Shown: one piece after another, positions 25,782 to 31,202 of the stretch
How the letters are laid out: each line of letters starts with the position of its first letter
Position numbering within the stretch: position 1 is the first letter of the stretch
Assembly (NCBI GenBank): GCA_041583135.1
Contig: JBFHGJ010000065.1
Location: forward strand, 1-31,202
Length of the DNA stretch: 31,202 nt
Reading direction: 5' to 3'
Source: JABSOG01 sp041583135
Lineage (GTDB): Bacteria > Pseudomonadota > Gammaproteobacteria > Enterobacterales > Alteromonadaceae
Program-made: the position numbers and the translations under genes
Notes under the pieces: generated by a model
Database searches by the model: none
What the model saw: the letters and a program-made list of their open reading frames with translations, nothing else
Told to the model about the DNA's origin: nothing

Positions 25782-25809
25782 ACTCTAGGACTCACTAGAG
25801 TGGTTTTTT
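25782..25809 (+). terminator. Intrinsic terminator in the leader of the first transporter
   Basis: Perfect 7-base arms ACTCTAG (25782-25788) and CTAGAGT (25795-25801) around a 6-base loop, followed by GG and six T (25804-25809). It faces the plus strand and sits 73 bases before the transporter start. No plus-strand gene lies upstream, so it is either a leader attenuator or a dyad used by the divergent LysR regulator. Confidence 0.6.
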
Positions 25810-25882
25810 GAAGTCTTTATGTTAATGCATTAACGGACATTGGTATTGCTGTCGGCCGCAGCAGCTTTCATGGAGAATTTTT

Positions 25883-27076
25883 ATGCGTTTGTTTTTAGCG
25901 ATACTGCTGCTGAGCAGTTGTCAGCTTGCCACTCAGATGATTTTACCTGCACTGCCGGATATTGCTGCGAGCTTTGCCTTGTCAGATGCCGATGCCCAGC
26001 AGGTGATCATGTTGTATTTTATCAGCTTTGGCTTATCACAGCTGTTTTATGGTCCATGGGTGGATGCGTTGGGTAAGCGCCGGATATTCTTCATCGGGTT
26101 GAGCATCTTTTTGCTTGGTTCGGTATTGTGCTATGTCGCTGCTTCGGTTGAGCTACTTGCCATCGGCCGTATATTACAGGGCATAGGAGCAGGTTGCCCG
26201 TTCATTTTATCCCGGGTGATTTTAAGCAGTAGCTTAAGTGGCTCTTTGTTGCAAAAGGCCCTCGCCAGTTTGGCTATTGCCGCGAGCGTTTCTGCCATTG
26301 CAGCGCCGTTTCTCGGTGGGCTGCTGACGACCAACTTTGGTTGGCAGTCGATATTTATGTTATTCATTATTCATTTGCTGGTGTCACTTGCCGCCGGTGC
26401 TTACTTGCTGGAACGTGATCCGCCGAACAAAAGGCGAATATCGGTTCAGTCTGTGGTGCGCGATTACGCCGTATTGCTTGGAGACAGCCGTTTTTTTACC
26501 GCTGCGCTGTTTAAGTGGCTGCCGACATTAATGTTTTTGAGTCTGAGCACGTTTTTACCGTTTGAGATGAAGCGCCGCTTTGGTATGGATGCTGAGCTAT
26601 ATGGTTCATTTATGATGGTGCCGGTTTTTGGCTTGTTGGTTGGCAGCACTTTAGCTCGAATGCTCATCCGTTATTTTCGCAGTGAAACCATTATTATCTT
26701 GTTTTGGCCACTGACGTTGCTGGCTGCGATGATTTTGTTGTTTTATCCGGCTGGCATTTACGCCACGATGTTGGCTTTGACATTGTTTATGGTGCAAAGC
26801 GCGACCTACTATGGCGCTAGTGTGCAATTGGCGATGGAGCCATTTAACGAAAAGGCCGGTACGGCGTCGGCTCTGCTTGGGAGCATTGATATGTTCATAT
26901 TCTCTGTGCTGGCGGCATTGGTTAATCGTTATTGGGTAAAAGATCTGATGGATTTGGGGGCATTGTTCTTATTGTGCTCTGTGATCATGGCGCTCAGTTG
27001 GCTCTTACTCAAATCTAAACGCAAAACCGCGCGCCAAAGCGAAAGCTTATGTCAAAGCAGAGGGACATCGGCATAA
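25883..27076 (+). CDS. EmrD-like MFS drug efflux transporter, copy 1
   Basis: 397 residues, twelve predicted helices, of the Bcr/CflA-EmrD drug/proton antiporter group. Typical features: helix 1 ending PALPDIA, helix 2 YFISFGLSQLFYGPWVDALGKRRIFFIG (MFS motif A intact: GPxxDxxGKRR), and helix 4 AIGRILQGIGAGCPFILSR (antiporter-type motif GxGxG). It expels a hydrophobic or amphiphilic compound across the inner membrane using the proton gradient; the substrate is unknown. ATG start with GGAGA about nine bases before. Divergent from the LysR gene and followed by its paralog after 268 bases. Confidence 0.92.
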   Translation: MRLFLAILLLSSCQLATQMILPALPDIAASFALSDADAQQVIMLYFISFGLSQLFYGPWVDALGKRRIFFIGLSIFLLGSVLCYVAASVELLAIGRILQGIGAGCPFILSRVILSSSLSGSLLQKALASLAIAASVSAIAAPFLGGLLTTNFGWQSIFMLFIIHLLVSLAAGAYLLERDPPNKRRISVQSVVRDYAVLLGDSRFFTAALFKWLPTLMFLSLSTFLPFEMKRRFGMDAELYGSFMMVPVFGLLVGSTLARMLIRYFRSETIIILFWPLTLLAAMILLFYPAGIYATMLALTLFMVQSATYYGASVQLAMEPFNEKAGTASALLGSIDMFIFSVLAALVNRYWVKDLMDLGALFLLCSVIMALSWLLLKSKRKTARQSESLCQSRGTSA

Positions 27077-27177
27077 GTTTAATATTTAATCGGTAAATAT
27101 GTTATTTGTGCCTACCAGATAATAATGAAACGTAAAAAAACAGTTTTAATTCCATTTGATTAATAATAGAATGTTAC

Positions 27178-27206
27178 TTGTTCAATTTCTGATTGATCCT
27201 TAATTT
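27178..27206 (+). promoter_or_regulatory. Candidate promoter of the second transporter
   Basis: TTGTTC (27178-27183), 17-base spacer, TAATTT (27201-27206). Each box matches half of the sigma-70 consensus. It would give a leader of about 130 bases containing the hairpins at 27276-27342. Confidence 0.25.
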
Positions 27207-27275
27207 AGGGGGTGTTGTTTTTTGTACTGTTGTCGATAGAAGTTAAATTCACCCGCTGTTGTAGTTTTAAGGTTT

Positions 27276-27347
27276 CCCCAGTTAAATACACAAGAATAAC
27301 CAATTCGGTAACTGTGGGGCCTCCTTCGTAACAGGAGACCTCTTTTG
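27276..27347 (+). promoter_or_regulatory. Competing leader hairpins over the ribosome binding site of the second transporter
   Basis: Hairpin A: CCCCAGTTA (27276-27284) pairs with TAACTG and GGGG (27309-27319) with a 2-base bulge; a small inner stem GAAT/ATTC (27294-27306) stabilises it. Hairpin B: GGCCTCCT (27318-27325) pairs with AGGAGACC (27333-27340) with one mismatch and a 7-base loop, plus flanking G-C/G-T pairs. B buries AGGAGA, the ribosome binding site seven bases before the TTG start. A and B share bases 27316-27319, so the full forms exclude each other. Confidence 0.55.
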
Positions 27348-28538
27348 CGATTATTGCTAGCCATTTTGTTAGTGACCAGTGTCCATTTCGGCGCCCATCT
27401 ATTCTTACCGGCCATGCCTAAGCTGGCATCGGTTTATGGTTTGAGTGAGATTGAGACCGTACAGATCATGATGTTGTATTTCATCGGTTTTGGTGTGTCT
27501 TTTTTATTTTATGGTCCTTGGCTCGAATCTGTCGGTGAGCGCATGGTGTTTTTTTGCGGCATGTCGCTTTTCACCATCGGTTGTGTGCTGTGTTATTTCA
27601 TTGACAGCCCGGATATGTTGGCGGTTGGCCGTTTGTTGCAAGGGCTTGGCGCTGGCAGCCCGATGGTCCTCTCGCGCGCGCTGATCAAAGATGCACAAAA
27701 TGCCCAACAGCTCAATAAAGCCATCAATGGTTTGTCTATTGCTTCGGCTACCGCCCTAGTGATTGCCCCTGTGTTGGGTGGCTGGAGTAGTGCGATGTTT
27801 GGTTGGCAGATGTCTTTCCTCCTGCTTGGACTTTATCTTTTGATGGTGATGGCTTGTGGCTCGATGTTTTTGCCTATCGCTATCAAACATAAGTCTCACA
27901 TGCCGTTTCGCAGTATTGCCAGCGACTATCTTCGTCTTCTATGTGACCGCGATTTTTTATGTATCGGCGTTTTCAAATGGGTGCCTACCTTGTTGTTTTT
28001 TACAGCGATCACCTACTTACCCTTTGTTATGCAGCAGCGATTTGGTCTATCCCAGGAACAATATGGTTTGATGATGATGCTGCCGTTTTGCGGCAAAATG
28101 TTCGGCGGGATCTTATCGGGGGTGTTGCAACGCTATTTGTCACCACGGGCAACCTTAGCGGTATTTTGGCCGTTGCTGCTCGGCTGTAGTGCCATTTTGC
28201 TGTTCGCGCCGGTATCGGCAGTGAATGTCATGGGGGCCTTTGGTCTGTTTATGATTGTCAGCGGTGCCTATTACCCAACCTGTTTAAAGCTCATTATTTC
28301 GCGTTTTAAGTTTAAAAGCGAAACGGCCAATTCGATGCTCGGTGCTGTCGATATGCTGGTTGTGTCGGTGCTGTCGATTTTGGTCAATCAATATTTACTC
28401 ACCGATCTGCAAGATCTCGGCGGATTGTTTACCTTGGGCACTATGGTGTTGTTGATCAACTGGCTGATCTTGCACCATGCCATTACTTGGCACAGTGCAG
28501 AGAAGCGTTTGATGCAGATGATCAAGACCGAGTCTTGA
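27345..28538 (+). CDS. EmrD-like MFS drug efflux transporter, copy 2
   Basis: 397 residues, exactly the length of copy 1 and clearly a paralog: MRLLLAILL, LPAMPKLAS, MMLYFIGFGVSFLFYGPW, AVGRLLQGLGAGSPMVLSRA align along the first third, and the ends (LGAVDMLVVSVLSILVNQYLLTDLQDLGGLF) do too. It has diverged at MFS motif A: copy 1 reads GPWVDALGKRR, this copy GPWLESVGERM, with the acidic residue changed to Glu and the basic pair disrupted. Translation begins at TTG 27345, seven bases after a strong AGGAGA, a start that parallels the ATG of copy 1. A different substrate or altered gating is possible. It abuts the convergent phosphoesterase gene: TGA and reverse TGA form TGATCA. Confidence 0.9.
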   Translation: MRLLLAILLVTSVHFGAHLFLPAMPKLASVYGLSEIETVQIMMLYFIGFGVSFLFYGPWLESVGERMVFFCGMSLFTIGCVLCYFIDSPDMLAVGRLLQGLGAGSPMVLSRALIKDAQNAQQLNKAINGLSIASATALVIAPVLGGWSSAMFGWQMSFLLLGLYLLMVMACGSMFLPIAIKHKSHMPFRSIASDYLRLLCDRDFLCIGVFKWVPTLLFFTAITYLPFVMQQRFGLSQEQYGLMMMLPFCGKMFGGILSGVLQRYLSPRATLAVFWPLLLGCSAILLFAPVSAVNVMGAFGLFMIVSGAYYPTCLKLIISRFKFKSETANSMLGAVDMLVVSVLSILVNQYLLTDLQDLGGLFTLGTMVLLINWLILHHAITWHSAEKRLMQMIKTES

Positions 28539-30104
28539 TCACTGCGAACTACTGACCGAAATGTCCGGCCCTAGCTCACACACGCCTTGGGCCAAATTCT
28601 GCTCGCTGGTGCAATTGGCCAGCAGCAGATTGCTGCTTGGATTGACCAATTGTCCTTGCCAGCTGCCATCTTGCGCCAACTGCATCTTAAGAAATCCAAA
28701 AGCCGCATAAGGGCTGCCTTTATAATGAACCGAGGTGTTGGTTGTAAGCACGCTTGCCCCAATGCCGTTTATTTGTGTCTTACCGGCGCCTTGAGGCTGT
28801 GAGCCGGCAAGCTTGACGCCGCTTGATCCGATAATTAGTGCCGGAGGATGGTTTTTGGCGGCAAAGCTGATACTTTCAAACTTATGCATATGACCGCTGA
28901 GCACCAATGAGATGTTCTTGACCAGTCGTTTACCCGGCAACATGGCGATGGCTTTTTGCATCATTTGATTCACGCAGCCATATTGTTTATTCGCAGTACA
29001 AGGCGTGCCTGTACTGCTGTCATATTCTTGCACGCCCCAAATAGGACGGTGTGTCATCACCCAGGTGTTGTTGCCGCTTTGTTTTGCGCTATGGTTGAGC
29101 CTTTTGAAGACTTGCTGATAGATCTTGGTAAAAGGCGAATTGCTGTAGCTGTCGCACGCGTTGGCCGAATCGATGACGGCGATGTCTAAGGTTTTGAAGC
29201 TGACTGTGTAGTTGGGGATCTGCACTGTGTTGGCCAGTGCCGACTTATCGGCATTTTGCATCGGGCAGCTCAGTTGCTGTTGTCCTTTTACCAAGTTGGA
29301 GTGAGGGTCTAGAAAATAAAAGTAGCCGGGTCCTGCACGGCTGCATAATTCGTGATTGCCTCTGGCGACTATCCATGGGGCGGCCAACATCAAGGATTTG
29401 GCGCTCATAAACAGATCATTGAGCCAGTAGTTCCAGCTATCAGGGCGATTGGCGTTGGCGGCGTTTTGACTATAGTAGGTTTGACCTTTGCTTTGTCCAC
29501 AATGATCAGCCGAACCGAGATCATCGCCAGCGTCGTAAGTCCATTGATTTTGCTGTTGTAATTGGCCTGAGCTGTCTTTAGCGCTAAAACCAACTTGGCC
29601 ACCGGTACCGCGATAGTTGAAGTCACCCATGTGCAAGACCAAGTCGGGTTTTGCCAGTGCGCCGCTATCTGCCAGCGCTTGAAATGGTTGGGCAGCGCTG
29701 CCGCTAGGGCAATCTTTCGATTTGCAGCCGGTATCGCCGAATACCTGAATGTGGCTAGGATTGGATTTGGCGCTTGGTAATACTACTGTGCCGTCACTGA
29801 AATTGAGCTGGTAGCTTTTATCGAATGCAACAAGTCCTTCACACACCATCACTGGAAAATGAAAGCTGTTGTCGCGGGTGACCATGTTGCTGGTTTGGCT
29901 GCCACCGACTTCGCTTATCGTCGGACAGTCGAGTTGTGGATCGATAACGGTGCGGGCGATGGCAACATTGCTACCGCTAGGGCTTTGCCCGAGCACGACA
30001 AAGCTGGCGTATTGATTGTTGATGCTGGCGGTATCGGCAAGACTGGGCATTGCGACAACGAGTGTGCTGAGGCAGCACAGTGAGCGCAACAGTGGATGTT
30101 TCAT
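28539..30104 (-). CDS. Exported calcineurin-like metallophosphoesterase
   Basis: 521 residues. Signal peptide with cleavage after SLA (residue ~23), so periplasmic or secreted. All metal-binding blocks of the calcineurin fold are present in order: GDTGC (about 123), MGDFNYRG, ARGNHELC, VMTHRPIWG and SGHMHKFES. It is longer than minimal phosphatases, with a ~100-residue N-terminal beta domain (FVVLGQSPSGSNVAIARTVI) and extra Cys-containing loops (CKSKDC, CTANKQYGC) suggesting disulfides. It probably hydrolyses a phosphomonoester or diester outside the cytoplasm; the substrate is unknown. AAGGAG lies eight bases before the ATG and touches an inverted repeat. The neighbour relation to the transporters is tail to tail only. 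Confidence 0.9.
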   Translation of the reverse strand: MKHPLLRSLCCLSTLVVAMPSLADTASINNQYASFVVLGQSPSGSNVAIARTVIDPQLDCPTISEVGGSQTSNMVTRDNSFHFPVMVCEGLVAFDKSYQLNFSDGTVVLPSAKSNPSHIQVFGDTGCKSKDCPSGSAAQPFQALADSGALAKPDLVLHMGDFNYRGTGGQVGFSAKDSSGQLQQQNQWTYDAGDDLGSADHCGQSKGQTYYSQNAANANRPDSWNYWLNDLFMSAKSLMLAAPWIVARGNHELCSRAGPGYFYFLDPHSNLVKGQQQLSCPMQNADKSALANTVQIPNYTVSFKTLDIAVIDSANACDSYSNSPFTKIYQQVFKRLNHSAKQSGNNTWVMTHRPIWGVQEYDSSTGTPCTANKQYGCVNQMMQKAIAMLPGKRLVKNISLVLSGHMHKFESISFAAKNHPPALIIGSSGVKLAGSQPQGAGKTQINGIGASVLTTNTSVHYKGSPYAAFGFLKMQLAQDGSWQGQLVNPSSNLLLANCTSEQNLAQGVCELGPDISVSSSQ

Positions 30105-30105
30105 T

Positions 30106-30145
30106 GTCTATACTCCTTGAGGTTTTTATTGCTCGCAGTATAGAC
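30106..30145 (-). promoter_or_regulatory. Inverted repeat at the phosphoesterase start region
   Basis: Perfect 9-base arms GTCTATACT (30106-30114) and AGTATAGAC (30137-30145), 22 bases apart. In the minus-strand transcript the second arm begins inside the AAGGAG ribosome binding site and ends one base before the ATG. It may act as a hairpin that limits translation or as a dyad operator. Confidence 0.5.
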
Positions 30146-30228
30146 GGGTTTGCACGAATGTGCCTGAAATAGCGGGATTTTGCTGCACCGCTTCTGTAAA
30201 TGTGGGTGCAGCTATGGGCAGTTAGCGG

Positions 30229-30660
30229 CTAAACGATACGCGGATGGCCTTTTTCATACATCGACAACAAGTGGACATCGAGCGCTTTAAGCACATCGGA
30301 GCGGCCTATTGTGCCTACCAAGGTGCCGTCGCCATCGACCACCGGGTAGATTTTCGGCTTGTTGGTGTTCATATTCTGGGCCAGTTCCAACACCGAATGA
30401 TCCATCGCCACAGTGAGAGGCTCGGGATGCATCAGGTCCTTGACTTTGAGGTGCGATTCGCCGAAATAGGTGGACTTGAGCATTTTCTCCAAGCAGTCTT
30501 GCTCCGACAAAAAGCCGACCACCTTGCGCGCGGTGTTGACGACCGGACCGCCCATTTGGTGTGAGTTTAAGAATCTTTCTACGGCTTCTGCAAGGGACAT
30601 TTCCTCTTTAAAAGTCACCGGCCTTTTATTCATATAATCTGACACTTTGATAGATTCCAT
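30229..30660 (-). CDS. Two-CBS-domain protein
   Basis: 143 residues from ATG 30660, which has AGGAGA at a good distance; a start at 30693 would run through that site. It consists of a tandem CBS pair: first domain about 5-60 (VSDYMNKRPVTFKEEMSLAEAVERFL, GGPVVNTARKVVGFLSEQDCLEKML) and second about 72-130 (VKDLMHPEPLTVAMDHSVLELAQNM, IYPVVDGDGTLVGTIGRSDVLKAL). Stand-alone CBS pairs bind adenine nucleotides such as AMP or ATP and act as energy or ionic sensors for partner proteins. No partner is encoded next to it. The C-terminus is a short basic tail (YEKGHPRIV). Confidence 0.92.
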   Translation of the reverse strand: MESIKVSDYMNKRPVTFKEEMSLAEAVERFLNSHQMGGPVVNTARKVVGFLSEQDCLEKMLKSTYFGESHLKVKDLMHPEPLTVAMDHSVLELAQNMNTNKPKIYPVVDGDGTLVGTIGRSDVLKALDVHLLSMYEKGHPRIV

Positions 30661-30789
30661 CAGGCTTCTCCTATGGCTAATCTGAGGTGGCAAAAGGCAC
30701 CTTTAGCGCTTTTGCCGATACTTTCAGCTTAGACCGAAATTTCTGTTTCTGCTCAGTATTTACAATGCTTGATAAACAAAAGATGATCT

Positions 30790-30812
30790 GCCTCAAATCT
30801 GAGATTTGGGGC
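30790..30812. promoter_or_regulatory. 23-base dyad upstream of the HigA promoter
   Basis: The arms GCCTCAAATCT (30790-30800) and AGATTTGGGGC (30802-30812) match at 10 of 11 positions around a single central G. The tight spacing suits a dimeric DNA-binding protein rather than an RNA hairpin. It ends 11 bases before the -35 box. Confidence 0.6.
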
Positions 30813-30823
30813 AAACTCCGATG

Positions 30824-30861
30824 TTGACAAAGCCCTGTTTCCTCCCATAATGGGATAGGAA
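30824..30861 (+). promoter_or_regulatory. Promoter and operator of the HigA-type gene
   Basis: TTGACA (30824-30829, perfect), 16-base spacer, CATAAT (30846-30851, five of six). A palindrome TCCCAT-A-ATGGGA (30843-30855) sits on the -10 box, and the flanking TTCCT (30839-30843) and AGGAA (30857-30861) form an outer inverted pair. A repressor bound here would block the polymerase, as in autorepressed antitoxin operons. Confidence 0.65.
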
Positions 30862-30893
30862 CAGACAACGCAACCATTGCAACAGGAGTTAAA

Positions 30894-31202
30894 ATGGCCA
30901 TTAAGCCGATTAGAAACGAGCATGATTATGAGCAAACTTTGGCGCGTATCGGTCAACTTGCCGATATCAAGCTTACTCAAGAACAACAAGACGAGCTGGA
31001 TGTCTTGATTGTACTGGCGCAGTCTTGGGATAGCCAACAAAGCAGGCAACCTGTAGATGACCCGATCGCCGCTATTGAGGCTTGCATGGCGCGTCAGGGC
31101 TTGAGCAATCAAGATCTAGTGCCTTATATCGGCCATTCAGGCAGGGTTTCAGAGATCTTAAACTACAAGCGCAGCCTAACTTTGGCGATGATCCGCAAGC
31201 TA
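30894..31202 (+). CDS. HigA-type antitoxin/XRE-like regulator, 5' part
   Basis: 103 residues are visible and the frame runs off the window. ATG with AGGAG six bases upstream. The N-terminal part MAIKPIRNEHDYEQTLARIGQL, then ELDVLIVLAQSWD, DDPIAAIEACMARQGLSNQDLVPYIGHSGRVSEILNYKRSLTLAMIRKL, is the classic HigA layout: a helical toxin-binding segment followed by a helix-turn-helix that binds DNA. Family members neutralise HigB-type mRNA-cleaving toxins and repress their own operon. higB normally precedes higA, but the 200 bases upstream hold no ORF of that size, and the gene has its own near-consensus promoter. It is either a solitary regulator or a pair with reversed order whose toxin lies beyond the window. 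Confidence 0.88.
   Translation, partial: MAIKPIRNEHDYEQTLARIGQLADIKLTQEQQDELDVLIVLAQSWDSQQSRQPVDDPIAAIEACMARQGLSNQDLVPYIGHSGRVSEILNYKRSLTLAMIRKL

Noticed and set aside
30694..30893. A higB toxin upstream of the HigA-type gene
   Set aside because: The 200 bases are too short for the usual 90-110 residue toxin and contain a promoter and dyads instead.
30753..31112. 119-codon minus-strand ORF over the HigA promoter and coding start
   Set aside because: It would cover a near-consensus promoter, two dyads and the N-terminus of a recognised HigA protein; no ribosome binding site.
1..31202. CRISPR arrays, tRNA, rRNA, insertion sequences, integrase or phage genes
   Set aside because: I saw no regularly spaced repeats, no tRNA-like cloverleaf, no transposase or integrase motifs and no att-like duplications.

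Overview
The window looks like chromosome of a marine gammaproteobacterium of the Shewanella/Alteromonadales type. The grounds are the gene content: a vibriolysin-like M4 protease with PPC domains, a secreted protein ending in a GlyGly-CTERM tail, MsrP/MsrQ, several HDOD proteins, a very large propeller-GGDEF-EAL sensor and EmrD-like transporters. The genus is an inference. I see no rRNA, tRNA, CRISPR array, insertion sequence or integrase, so this reads as chromosomal backbone with accessory stretches.

Layout. Bases 1-1593 are the 3' end of a modular secreted protein, probably a protease, closed by a hairpin. Bases 1734-3760 hold a membrane protein, a thioredoxin-fold lipoprotein and a small unknown protein. 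Bases 4097-7939 are a tight four-gene run (HDOD protein, metallo-beta-lactamase-fold hydrolase, membrane-anchored TPR protein, GNAT acetyltransferase), followed by an unknown 190-residue protein. An AT-rich region of about 940 bases then precedes the secreted M4 metalloprotease (9554-11737), which ends at a clear intrinsic terminator.

Bases 11727-13667 (minus strand) are msrP-msrQ, repair of periplasmic methionine sulfoxide, with a possible small coupled ORF. Divergent to them, 13793-16007 carries an overlapping pair: an exported MltA-type 3D-fold protein and a lipase-like alpha/beta hydrolase. An HDOD-GAF protein (minus) lies back to back with the 1524-residue propeller/Y_Y_Y/PAS/GGDEF/EAL c-di-GMP enzyme (plus), which runs tail to tail into an unusual AAA ATPase-winged-helix protein. 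Bases 24798-28538 are a LysR regulator divergent from two tandem EmrD-like efflux paralogs. The end holds an exported metallophosphoesterase, a two-CBS protein and the start of a HigA-type antitoxin/regulator with no toxin upstream.

Common themes are signalling (HDOD twice, c-di-GMP turnover, CBS, LysR, HigA) and exported hydrolases. The most notable non-coding signals are structured leaders: competing hairpins that mask the ribosome binding site of the second transporter; an intrinsic terminator in the leader of the first transporter; a perfect inverted repeat touching the ribosome binding site of the phosphoesterase; and two dyads around a near-consensus promoter of the HigA gene. Three convergent gene pairs have overlapping or abutting stop codons, leaving no room for an intergenic terminator.
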